In this document: one piece after another, positions 1 through 8,484 of the stretch
How the letters are laid out: every line of letters starts with the position of its first letter
Position numbering within the stretch: the first letter of the stretch is position 1
From: an uncultured Acholeplasmatales bacterium
Lineage (GTDB): Bacteria; Bacillota_I; Bacilli_A; Acholeplasmatales; Anaeroplasmataceae
Assembly (NCBI GenBank): GCA_944324725.1
Contig: CALUXJ010000010.1
Location: forward strand, 1 to 32,620
Reading direction: 5' to 3'
DNA: 32,620 bases
Translations under genes and position numbers: made by a program
The notes under the pieces: model-generated
What the model saw: only the letters and a program-made list of their open reading frames with translations
Told to the model about the DNA's origin: nothing
Database searches by the model: none

Positions 1-28
1 CTCCAATTTTTACTTTGTTATTTAAAAT

Positions 29-62
29 CTGAGGTAGCTACCTACCTACCTAACTACCTCAG
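29..62 (-). terminator. Hairpin ending the 11-gene operon
   Basis: A perfect 9-bp inverted repeat (CTGAGGTAG at 29-37, CTACCTCAG at 54-62) encloses a 16-nt loop made of CTAC/CCTA tetranucleotides. Read on the minus strand it lies 20 nt after the stop codon of the last operon gene and is followed by ATTTTAAAT, a modest U-rich tail. A transcription end for the long operon is the simplest reading. The loop repeats and the copy of its flank at the other end of the window suggest it also belongs to a repeated element. Confidence 0.6.
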
Positions 63-72
63 TTTGGAAAGA
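54..72 (+). repeat. Terminal inverted repeat, left copy
   Basis: These 19 bases (CTACCTCAGTTTGGAAAGA) recur exactly, in inverted orientation, at 32549-32567. In both places the repeat is flanked on the CTACC side by tandem CTAC/CCTA tetranucleotides. The left copy contributes the right arm of the operon-end hairpin. Confidence 0.8.
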
Positions 73-82
73 ACCGAAAATT

Positions 83-1024
83 CTAGAGTTTAATGTTTTC
101 ATCTAACCATAATTGGAGTTTACCTAGTTCATTATTAAAGGCTTTAACATCTGATAGGCTAGGTAGTTTAGTCATAAAGCACTTCTTGTTTTCCCAAATC
201 TTTTTATTAATAATGATGATACTTTTAGGCTTGCTGACAAACATATTTTCTGGTAGCTCAATTAAACCAATAATGCTAGCCTGTTGTAATAATTCTTTTT
301 TAAAGGTTTTGTCCTTATCATAATCAAAGAAATCATTACCAACAACACCTATAATATAACCATTATCTTTAAGCATATCTACATAATGTAATATCCATTT
401 ATAAGGTAGGTAATCCTTTTCCTTATCTTTAATAACGTTAGGTAGGTCAAAAACTACAAAATCCATATTATTTAAATGAAGATTGGCTGTATCTTCTAAG
501 TGCAATTCAATATTAGTTTCTAGCAAATCGGCAAATACCTTAGCAATTCTTATCATATATTCATTATGATCACAGCCAAAAAGATTTAAATTAGCTGTTA
601 AATGATTACTAATAGTATAAAGCATATTACCAGAACCTATTAGAGGGTCACAAATATTTAATTCCTTGGCTTTACTTAAACGGCTAATTAAATAAGCTAT
701 TAAAAGACCAATACTATCAGGTGTAGTTAAACCATTTTGAAAATTCATTTCCTTAATACCCTTAAGAATTTGGGCCTGCATAGCTTTTCTAATTTCTTCT
801 ACAGTAAAGTCTTTATCAACTAATGGCTCATAAATAGCGTTTAATTTATCGATATCTTCTTTATCTAAATCATTTAAAACCTCGCCAGCTAAAATATTAT
901 TAGCTGTTAAAATAATCAGTTCTAAATATTTTTTATGCATTTTTTCGTATAAAAAACTACAAGATTCATCAAAAACATCATAAAAAACTTCTAAATTATC
1001 TGTAATTGGTTCATTTGCTTGCAT
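83..1024 (-). CDS. YtxK-like class I SAM-methyltransferase-fold protein
   Basis: A 313-aa protein of the HsdM/N6-adenine-methylase fold. Numbered from the GTG three codons upstream, it has a helical N-terminus, a GLTTPDSIG segment (101-109), the SAM-binding motif DPLIGSGNML (129-138) and an acidic turn GCDHNEYM. Where active N6-adenine methylases have (D/N)PP(Y/F), it reads FDLPN (195-199), as in the Bacillus YtxK family, so DNA methylation is unlikely. YtxK relatives have no settled function. A GTG at 1033 is possible, but I chose ATG 1024 because GAGGTGG (1030-1036) lies 5 nt before it. It is the last gene of the minus-strand operon, about 42 nt after the giant CvpA-like gene, and may simply be a passenger. 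Confidence 0.75.
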   Translation of the reverse strand: MQANEPITDNLEVFYDVFDESCSFLYEKMHKKYLELIILTANNILAGEVLNDLDKEDIDKLNAIYEPLVDKDFTVEEIRKAMQAQILKGIKEMNFQNGLTTPDSIGLLIAYLISRLSKAKELNICDPLIGSGNMLYTISNHLTANLNLFGCDHNEYMIRIAKVFADLLETNIELHLEDTANLHLNNMDFVVFDLPNVIKDKEKDYLPYKWILHYVDMLKDNGYIIGVVGNDFFDYDKDKTFKKELLQQASIIGLIELPENMFVSKPKSIIIINKKIWENKKCFMTKLPSLSDVKAFNNELGKLQLWLDENIKL

Positions 1025-1029
1025 GTTTT

Positions 1030-1036
1030 CCACCTC
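1030..1036 (-). promoter_or_regulatory. Ribosome binding site fixing the start of the YtxK-like gene
   Basis: GAGGTGG on the minus strand lies 5 nt before ATG 1024. The upstream GTG candidate (1033) falls inside this site, so the ATG is preferred. Confidence 0.6.
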
Positions 1037-1066
1037 ACATCGCTAGAATTATAACAAAGCCACATA

Positions 1067-4000
1067 TTATAGTAAAGGGAAATTCATAAGAAAATCAGCT
1101 ATTTGATCATAAGTGAACACTGCTTTAGTTAAACTATCACCAGTTGTCAAATTATAAACCAATTCTTCTTCACTAGGGCTAATTAAAGGATTAGCAATTA
1201 AATCGGTTATGTAGCAAGTCATAATAGACGATTCCATTAAAGTAGCTAAATTGCCTATATTATTATATAAATTAGCCAAACTTAATGATATCGTAAAATT
1301 GTCTGTTAAATTAATTAGACGTAGAGCGTTAACTAAAGCTTGAATTTCACTACTTGATAACACCAATATTGAACTTCCATTGATATCGGTAGTTACGGTT
1401 GCTTCCACTTGTGAAACATACAAAGTAGTTCGATTAAGCTCAACTAAGTTTTTAGTTATGCTTGCTCGCATAATTATACTATTTGTAATAACATCTATAT
1501 TCGTTGGGAGTTTAATATCCTCAATACTTGATATGCTAGTAACATTTAAACCTTGTTGGCAAGCAATTAAGAAATTAATTAATTCAGTTTCATTAATCTC
1601 ATAAACTTGACCCATATTAGAATCAACTAGAGTTGTAATCTCTAATGGAATACTAAAAAGAGAATTAGATATTAATTCACGACTTATAGTTAAGCGAATA
1701 ATTGCTGAATTTAACAAGTACACAACATCCATCAAATTAAGACTAATTTCTTCAATATTTCTAATATCTTCTAAAGTAAGATTGCCAAAAACATTGGCAA
1801 AATTTTGATATTCAGATATTGGTAATGTACCTTGATTAACTATGCTTGATGGAACACATAAAAAATCGCTAGCTAAAATGTTTTTTGTGATAGAAGCGTT
1901 TAAAATTAATGAGTTTCTTAAATAGTTATTAAGCTCATATAATGTCATATTTGTAAAGTTTAAATCGGCTAAATTATCACCTTGCGTTTTAATAAAATCA
2001 CATAGACTGACTAATTCATCGCTAGTATAAAGCCAAGAACCACTAAAGTTTTCTTTAGCTAATATTGTAGTAGCAAGATATTCATTTTGCTCAATAGTAT
2101 TATCAATAATACCTGTAATTATGGCTTTCATTAAGGAGCCACTATAAATATAGCTGATGTTATAATTATTAATATTGGAAATCACTCTATTAACATCTAA
2201 ATTTGTCAAATCACTTAATGAATATATACCCAAATACTTAATAGCATTAATTAAATTTAATACGTCTTCTTTTTTGTATATTCCTTGTAATGGGTAATCT
2301 GTATATTTGGCTCCTGTTAATAAGTTATTGTCTATATTACTTAAAGTGTTATCTAATTGCGATGTCAAAATATAGGCAATGATTCTTGAATTATAAAAAT
2401 GTGTTAAAGTATCATAAGTTGAATTAAAGATATAAGACTCAATTAAATCTGGTGTTAAAGCATCTAGATTATTTATGCCATATTCATTTAAAACCGTAAT
2501 CAAGTTAGCAACTTCTTCTTTAATAACAACCCCATTAAGAATCAAATAGTCAAGGTAATTCAGATTCAACAAACTTGGACTAAGTGTTTCACTTAATATG
2601 TTAGAAATATTATAAGAGATAATATTAGACTCATAGGCCACATCAAGTTTGGTATTATTGTAATCATAATAATCATTTAACTCAAAGAACAAACTTTTTA
2701 CTTTAGCTGGTGAAAAATCAATATTTGGATTGCTATCTAAATCTAATATCGCATCTAAACCTTTAACAACCTTGGTCAACTCATCTGTCTCTAGCCAAAT
2801 ATTATTTGGAGCAATTAAAGCTTCCTTGCTAAGGGCTGATTCGTAGGCTGTTGGTATATCTACCTTAGCTTCTAGCAACTCATCCCTACTTTCATATAAA
2901 GCTGTAGCACTTAAAATATCACTATTTGTTATTGTATTTAAATTATTTAAAATAAACTGATAATTTATGTCATTATCTAGTAACTCTAAACCAACTGTTA
3001 GTAGACTTCTAACCTCATCCTTTAAAATTGGCTGAAATTTAGTACCATCCACTAGAGTGGTTGTACTATTACTATCATAAGCTGAATAAGGAATAATTAA
3101 CTCATCAATTTGACTTATTTTATCGCTAATTGTGTAATAAATAATTGTACTGCTTAATAAATTAGTAATATCATTGGCTGACAAATTCCAACTCTTAATC
3201 GTATCAATAGTCAGATTACCATTTAATAATTCGCTTAAAGAAATCTTTGTATTATTAATAGCTTTAATTATTTTTAAAACTTCTTCATTACTAACCCATT
3301 TTTCGACATCTAGTAATTCACTTGTTAAAATTATATCCTGGTTATCTTGGCAAATTGTTAATACCATATTAGAAATCGTGCCTAAAGCAATTATATCCGT
3401 TTCTAATAAATTTCTCACCCGATAATCACTTACGAGCTTTTCTAAATTACTAACCGTTAAGTTACCATTTAAATATTCATCACTCAAAGCAAAAATTGTT
3501 GGTAAATTATGCAAGGTTGTAATTAAATCTTCTGTTTTAATTTTAACGTAGCTTTCGCCATCTATTTCGGTAACATCTTTAGTCTCCTCTGGTATATATA
3601 TTTTAACATTTGATGCTAATTCTTGGTTAGTAATAATACTTGTTAAAATATAGTTAAAAATATTTGACTCAGCTAAGCCTTCTAGTATAGTTTTATCTGA
3701 ACCTTCATACATGGCAATATTAAAATCCATAATGACACTCTCTATATCAATTGTACCACTAGTCGCATTAGTCAGCTTACGGAAAGCCGTTTTAGCTTGT
3801 TCATTTTTAGCAACCGCCTTAAATAGCATAAACAAATTATATATTTCACCATGAGTAACTAATTTATCGCCATCATAAACATTATTGAAGTTCATTTCCG
3901 GTGGTAATTTAACTGAATAAGTTGTTTCTAGTGATGACAAAAGATTAGACATTATACCTGTTCCTTCAAAAATGGTCATTAAAACCTTGGAATTAGCAAG

Positions 4001-5641
4001 TAATTCTGTCACAATATTAAAAGTTTCTTCATTTTTAGTGCTTACAAATAAGTCATCTAGCATATAATCAATCATATTGATATCTTGATTATTTATAACT
4101 TCACCTAAAATGTCATTTAAGAAATATTTAATAGTCCCCATATTATTCATGAGATTAGTAATTTCATTATACCAATCAATATCAGATATTTGATTTTCCC
4201 TTAATTCAGCCTTAATATCTAAATTTGGGAACATATCACTATTTAGCAAATAAGTATAAATATCCCCAAATAAATCATTTAATGGTGCAAAGTTGTTTTC
4301 GTTTGCCATTATACTTAGTTTTCTCAATGAAGGAATAACTGCTTCAACATAATCATAAGCGGAGGTAGTTTCAACATTATTTAAAGCTAAAACATCTAAC
4401 GTTAGTTGCAGTAACGTATTAAAGTCTTTGCCAGTTAATATTTCATTAAGATTAATAGCATTTTCACCTTTAAAGACCAAGTCAAGAATACCGGCTGCTT
4501 GAGGAACAAGTGTCGTATTAAAATCATAATCACTAATTAGACCTTGTAATACACTAAGTGAAATATTTAAAACGTAGCTCCCCGCTTCAAAATTATCGAT
4601 AATTTGACTATATTCCGCTTGGAAGTCTGGATTACTGAAAACTGTTAATAACCTATTACTAGTTTCATTATCAAAACCATTAGCTATGGAATCCGTTAAT
4701 AAGCTTTGATCATATTTATCAATTAAACTAAGACTATCTCTAACAAATCCCATATAACTACCTACTTCTTCACGCAAATAGGCAGACTCTAAATACCCAT
4801 CATTATCATATTTAGTCGAAAAGATAATATCACTTATAAACAAATAGTATGGTTCATCATCCGAATTACCGATACTGTTTAAAATTTTAAAAATGCCTTG
4901 TTCTCCATAAGAACCAAAACCATTATAGCCAGTAACTACATAGTTGATTATTGGATCATCAATTTTTACATCTATTTTTTCTTTATTTCCTAAGCCACCA
5001 CCAATTACATAGTAAATGGTTCCTAAAAAAGAAAGTAAAACAATTCCTGAAACAAGGCCTCTAATACCACCTACTAAGGCGCCTAAAGCCCGTCTCTTAC
5101 GATAAGGATAAGCATTATTACCATTAGCATGTTCATAGTAGGTATTCTTTTTATAGCGTTTCTCTGAATAAAACAATAAATAGAATACATAAAGAATAAA
5201 TTCTAAAATTAGATAAATAACCATAAATAATACGGCAAAAAGTAAATGATAGAGTAATAGACTAACACTTGTCACGTAACCAGCATTGTTAGTTAACCAA
5301 AGCGTCAAGAAATTACCATATCCCAAATAATTAATAACAACATTTTCTAAGAAAGCTGTCATATTATAAACTTTAGCTGTATTAGTCAATTTCTCTAAAG
5401 AGGTGTTATTCAACGCAAGAACACTATTTATTAATTCGTAAATCCCTCGATCAAGCGATTCTAAATTGATGACACCTACATAGACAATTACCAAAATAAT
5501 AAATAAAATTCCCGCTTGGGCAGCCAAGATTAAACTCTTTCTAAAACCTCGCCAAAATCCAACTCCAATGCCACCAATAATGGCGAGTAAAAAGAGAATT
5601 GTAGGCAACCAAGCAATCAAAAAGGTAATTAAATTTTCCAT
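1067..5641 (-). CDS. Giant membrane protein: CvpA-like head with long external repeat array
   Basis: A 1,524-aa protein. The first ~215 residues resemble the CvpA family: membrane segments near 6-28, 37-59, 121-157 and 187-212, with the paired glycine/arginine signatures GFWRGF (28-33) and RALGALVGGIRG (about 184-195). The remaining ~1,300 residues are predicted to be outside the cell, rich in Asn, Leu, Ile and Thr. From about residue 700 they show a degenerate repeat of 70-85 residues. Each unit begins with an aromatic or hydrophobic residue, then x-x-x-E-(L/V), has a helix with LIxAI, a short (S/D)L segment, and ends in S-x-I-(I/M)-x-x-x-I-(T/S)-x-x-(I/L). About nine units are visible. I know no named family for them. 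The start is ATG with AGGA 5 nt before it, inside the last codons of the upstream gene (2-nt gap). An envelope role is inference. Confidence 0.7.
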   Translation of the reverse strand: MENLITFLIAWLPTILFLLAIIGGIGVGFWRGFRKSLILAAQAGILFIILVIVYVGVINLESLDRGIYELINSVLALNNTSLEKLTNTAKVYNMTAFLENVVINYLGYGNFLTLWLTNNAGYVTSVSLLLYHLLFAVLFMVIYLILEFILYVFYLLFYSEKRYKKNTYYEHANGNNAYPYRKRRALGALVGGIRGLVSGIVLLSFLGTIYYVIGGGLGNKEKIDVKIDDPIINYVVTGYNGFGSYGEQGIFKILNSIGNSDDEPYYLFISDIIFSTKYDNDGYLESAYLREEVGSYMGFVRDSLSLIDKYDQSLLTDSIANGFDNETSNRLLTVFSNPDFQAEYSQIIDNFEAGSYVLNISLSVLQGLISDYDFNTTLVPQAAGILDLVFKGENAINLNEILTGKDFNTLLQLTLDVLALNNVETTSAYDYVEAVIPSLRKLSIMANENNFAPLNDLFGDIYTYLLNSDMFPNLDIKAELRENQISDIDWYNEITNLMNNMGTIKYFLNDILGEVINNQDINMIDYMLDDLFVSTKNEETFNIVTELLANSKVLMTIFEGTGIMSNLLSSLETTYSVKLPPEMNFNNVYDGDKLVTHGEIYNLFMLFKAVAKNEQAKTAFRKLTNATSGTIDIESVIMDFNIAMYEGSDKTILEGLAESNIFNYILTSIITNQELASNVKIYIPEETKDVTEIDGESYVKIKTEDLITTLHNLPTIFALSDEYLNGNLTVSNLEKLVSDYRVRNLLETDIIALGTISNMVLTICQDNQDIILTSELLDVEKWVSNEEVLKIIKAINNTKISLSELLNGNLTIDTIKSWNLSANDITNLLSSTIIYYTISDKISQIDELIIPYSAYDSNSTTTLVDGTKFQPILKDEVRSLLTVGLELLDNDINYQFILNNLNTITNSDILSATALYESRDELLEAKVDIPTAYESALSKEALIAPNNIWLETDELTKVVKGLDAILDLDSNPNIDFSPAKVKSLFFELNDYYDYNNTKLDVAYESNIISYNISNILSETLSPSLLNLNYLDYLILNGVVIKEEVANLITVLNEYGINNLDALTPDLIESYIFNSTYDTLTHFYNSRIIAYILTSQLDNTLSNIDNNLLTGAKYTDYPLQGIYKKEDVLNLINAIKYLGIYSLSDLTNLDVNRVISNINNYNISYIYSGSLMKAIITGIIDNTIEQNEYLATTILAKENFSGSWLYTSDELVSLCDFIKTQGDNLADLNFTNMTLYELNNYLRNSLILNASITKNILASDFLCVPSSIVNQGTLPISEYQNFANVFGNLTLEDIRNIEEISLNLMDVVYLLNSAIIRLTISRELISNSLFSIPLEITTLVDSNMGQVYEINETELINFLIACQQGLNVTSISSIEDIKLPTNIDVITNSIIMRASITKNLVELNRTTLYVSQVEATVTTDINGSSILVLSSSEIQALVNALRLINLTDNFTISLSLANLYNNIGNLATLMESSIMTCYITDLIANPLISPSEEELVYNLTTGDSLTKAVFTYDQIADFLMNFPLL

Positions 5642-5643
5642 AA

Positions 5644-6858
5644 TTATCCTAAATGTGTTAAAGCTCCAGCTTCGATTGTGGCATCTGTTGGAAATTCGAA
5701 ATTTGCTCTTGGAACTGAACTACAACCTGTTAAAAAATAACTACTAATATATGACATATTACAACGTAAATAAGTTAAGTTGTTGGGAATATCATTTTGA
5801 GATTCACCAAACATTTGAAATAAATATGCTAAATTAGAGTTACCATAACCAAATGTTTCAATTGCTTCTGAATCAGTGAAAATACGAGAATTTACCAGGC
5901 TATTATCGCCTAGATTAACCACTTTTAAATTATAATCCTCTGCAAAAGCATCATAGCCAATTTGACCATTAACTTCTAAATTAACTTCAACTAAATTAGA
6001 GCACCCTAAAAAGGCTGAATCTCCAATACTAGAAATGGCTCCACTTACACTCTCTAATTCTGCTTCTTTAAAAGCTTCCCTGCCAATGACCAAATCACTA
6101 ACAAAAATAGTTAAATTTTTTATATCACTATTAGACATAGCTTCATCGGCAATCGCTATTACCTTCTTACCATAGTATTCTTCCTTGATGGTTAAATTGG
6201 TTGTATGACCAGAAAATTCAGTAATTGTCAGACCTTCACTACCCTCTATAAATGTCAATTTATAACCAGAACCATCATAAATTATTTTTAAATCATTTTT
6301 ATATGAATTGATAAAAATAGTAAAGAACACTAAAGCAATGATGCCTAAAACACAACAAATAAAGGGAACTAACCGAATTTTTTTCTTTTGTTTAAAGGAA
6401 GTAACTCTAAAGCTAGAGCCAGATTTTTTAGCATTAGATTCAACTATTTGATCATTACTAACTTTATACTCTTTAGCAACTTCACCAACCACTTCTTTAT
6501 GAAAATTCATTTCTTTCCTTTGTAACTTTCCTTCGTTATAAAATGCATCAGCAAAATCAGCTTGTAAAAGTTTATACTCAATGTAATGACAATTTTGTTT
6601 AACTGATAATCTATTGGGCAAAGTAAATTCTTTATTATTAACTATATTAAGTTTTTGCGCATTAATAGTTACTCTCTCGATTAAATTGTTATTTTGATCA
6701 AACTCACTTATCTGAAAAGTAATACTATTTAGTGTCTGATTCAAATTATTAACCAAAGTGAATATATAGTAATTTTCGTTAGAAAAATAATAGTATTTAC
6801 TTAAAGCAACAGGATAATCTAAAGAGCTTTTATTAATAAATAATTTAGAAGTACTCAT
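5644..6858 (-). CDS. Membrane protein with external BspA-like leucine-rich repeats
   Basis: A 404-aa bitopic protein. Residues 1-110 form a probable cytoplasmic beta-sandwich-like domain that loosely resembles the middle of the next gene upstream. Residues 111-160 are a polar, Lys-rich linker ending in KQKKK, 163-184 are one membrane segment, and 198-404 are external. The external part has the BspA/LRR_5 pattern (IGDSAFLGCSNLVEVNL, GYDAFAEDYNLKVVNL, IGREAFKEAELESV), typical of surface proteins in protein binding or adhesion. AGGAGG lies about 11 nt before ATG. The gene overlaps the upstream gene by 14 nt and is followed by the CvpA-like gene after 2 nt, so the products are probably made together. 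The ligand is unknown. Confidence 0.7.
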   Translation of the reverse strand: MSTSKLFINKSSLDYPVALSKYYYFSNENYYIFTLVNNLNQTLNSITFQISEFDQNNNLIERVTINAQKLNIVNNKEFTLPNRLSVKQNCHYIEYKLLQADFADAFYNEGKLQRKEMNFHKEVVGEVAKEYKVSNDQIVESNAKKSGSSFRVTSFKQKKKIRLVPFICCVLGIIALVFFTIFINSYKNDLKIIYDGSGYKLTFIEGSEGLTITEFSGHTTNLTIKEEYYGKKVIAIADEAMSNSDIKNLTIFVSDLVIGREAFKEAELESVSGAISSIGDSAFLGCSNLVEVNLEVNGQIGYDAFAEDYNLKVVNLGDNSLVNSRIFTDSEAIETFGYGNSNLAYLFQMFGESQNDIPNNLTYLRCNMSYISSYFLTGCSSVPRANFEFPTDATIEAGALTHLG

Positions 6859-7564
6859 TTTCTAATATACCTCCTTGACGCATTTTCTTGTTACGACGAC
6901 GCAGTGAAACATAGATTAAAACAAAATTTAGCAAAGAAAGAAATAAAACAACTACCATTGTCATAATATTAAGTGGACTCTCAAGTAAAAAATACGTACT
7001 ATAGGCTAGAAAACCTATGTATAGTATAGCTTGGCGTAAAACAAAGAAGCTCAAAAAGATAGCTAAACTAATTAAAAAAGCATTTAAGACAATTTTTTTG
7101 TTTTGCATTGGTTTAATTATTTCAGAATTTAAAGCTATTCCATCAACTTGTTTGATAACAATATTAACATCATACGCATTAGCTGGTAAGCCAATTACGC
7201 GACTAGTCGTTGTTGTTTCGCGTTCTTTTACTTGTAAAACATCTTTTAATTTATGATTTTTATTATAAACAAAAACGAAATATTCAATGACTCTAAAAGG
7301 TTTTGTATAATTACAAATTAATATTTTGTCACTACCATCTTTATTGACAATATATTTTTTTAAATACGTCGCATTTAATTTGGAACTAGCATATATTTTT
7401 ACTTCACCTGGTAAAGAGGAGTTAGTGACATTTTCTAAACACTCATCTGCTACATATGCATGGTAATATTCAATTTTATTAAATTTAGCTACTTTTAGAA
7501 TAATTATAATTGCTATAACTAAAAGTAGGGCACTAATCGTTAGAATGTAGTAAAAGATTGTCAT
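6845..7564 (-). CDS. Small membrane protein, unrecognised family
   Basis: A 239-aa protein starting MTIFYYILTI. It has one N-terminal membrane segment (about 3-25), a ~120-residue beta-rich soluble part, then about three membrane segments and a basic C-terminus (RRRNKKMRQGG). The soluble part (a hydrophobic pair, a charged LKDVLQVKE strand, then GLPANAYDVNIVIKQVDG) resembles in layout the N-terminal domain of the downstream LRR protein. I suspect a shared domain but cannot prove it. A start ten codons upstream is possible. ATG 7564 is preferred because GAGGAGAG sits 8 nt before it. It overlaps the upstream gene by 32 nt and the downstream gene by 14 nt, suggesting translational coupling. Confidence 0.6.
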   Translation of the reverse strand: MTIFYYILTISALLLVIAIIIILKVAKFNKIEYYHAYVADECLENVTNSSLPGEVKIYASSKLNATYLKKYIVNKDGSDKILICNYTKPFRVIEYFVFVYNKNHKLKDVLQVKERETTTTSRVIGLPANAYDVNIVIKQVDGIALNSEIIKPMQNKKIVLNAFLISLAIFLSFFVLRQAILYIGFLAYSTYFLLESPLNIMTMVVVLFLSLLNFVLIYVSLRRRNKKMRQGGILENEYF

Positions 7565-8483
7565 TTTGTTCACTCTCCTCATTAACTTCTTCAATAGAGA
7601 CTTTTGTTTCTTGATCAGAAATTAAATCACTGTTTTCTACTCTGGCATTAGGGATGCTTTCATGCTTATTTTCCATTTCTGGGCTAAAGGTTTCAGCTAG
7701 ATTATCATTATAAAATTTGACATCAGTCAATGTAACATTTGTTTCTAGTCTAAACAGCTCATACTTATTTAGGAATATTTCATATAGTTTGTTTTGTCTA
7801 ATTAGATGTAATAGTGGGAAAAGATAGACAACCGTCAAAATAACTAATAAGGTTAATAAAACTACACCTACAATTTCTAAAGCCCAAACACCTCTAATAA
7901 TCATACAATAGCATACCAAGAAATATAACACACCTAAAACAACAAGTGTTAACAAAGATAAAATATCTAATACTATAAGTTTTCCCATATTTTTATGGGC
8001 AGTAGCTAATGCACTTTTAAAAATATTACTTAAAGGTTCTTTAGTAAAATTATAACTAAAGAAATTATTAGCCTTTAAACATAAATTTACATAATATAAG
8101 CTTAAAACAAGCAAAACACTAATAACAACTATTATATTCCAACGATTGTTAGGAAAATATCTATTTTCAATGAAAGAGGCAAGTACATAAAATGGTAAAT
8201 AAAGTAATATAACACCCAAAAATATCACTAATTTATATAGGGCTAACACACTTACTTTATAATATTTTCCTTCTTCATCAGTCTTATTAAATATTTGGGC
8301 AAGACTGAAAGAATTGCGGCCATATTTAGCTAAGTTTAAATCACCTATAATAAATATCGGACGAACTATAATTAATATTAAACTAATTAAGCTTGCATAA
8401 AAATATATAGCATAGCTAAATATATTTTTTACTGAATTTAACATTTTACAACTTGTAATAATACAATTTCTTTTATCATTCAT
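7533..8483 (-). CDS. Polytopic membrane protein, unrecognised family
   Basis: A 316-aa protein with about five hydrophobic segments (near 20-44, 78-104, 115-137, 168-195, 199-225) and an acidic ~85-residue cytoplasmic-looking tail rich in Glu, Asn and Ser. The layout recalls bacterial membrane families with paired helices and connecting loops such as DUF975, but I see no diagnostic motif and name none. The annotated ATG follows AGAGGAG (8492-8498) by 8 nt. An alternative start at 8504 would overlap the giant MBG gene. The gap to that gene is 1 nt, so translation is likely coupled. The context suggests a membrane subunit or helper for the neighbouring large surface proteins; that is inference. 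Confidence 0.6.
   Translation of the reverse strand: MNDKRNCIITSCKMLNSVKNIFSYAIYFYASLISLILIIVRPIFIIGDLNLAKYGRNSFSLAQIFNKTDEEGKYYKVSVLALYKLVIFLGVILLYLPFYVLASFIENRYFPNNRWNIIVVISVLLVLSLYYVNLCLKANNFFSYNFTKEPLSNIFKSALATAHKNMGKLIVLDILSLLTLVVLGVLYFLVCYCMIIRGVWALEIVGVVLLTLLVILTVVYLFPLLHLIRQNKLYEIFLNKYELFRLETNVTLTDVKFYNDNLAETFSPEMENKHESIPNARVENSDLISDQETKVSIEEVNEESEQNDNLLLHSND
7573..7580 (-). promoter_or_regulatory. Ribosome binding site fixing start 7564
   Basis: GAGGAGAG on the minus strand, 8 nt before ATG 7564 and inside the end of the preceding gene. The more upstream candidate start has no comparable site. Confidence 0.6.
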
Positions 8484-8484
8484 A

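Noticed and set aside
29-72. GAGGTAG motif recalling the let-7 microRNA seed
   Set aside because: Chance similarity: this is bacterial DNA, and the motif is explained by GGTA tandem units in a hairpin.
1380-3425. Plus-strand open frames inside the CvpA-like gene
   Set aside because: Short, no ribosome sites or domains. They mirror hydrophobic codons of the large gene on the other strand.
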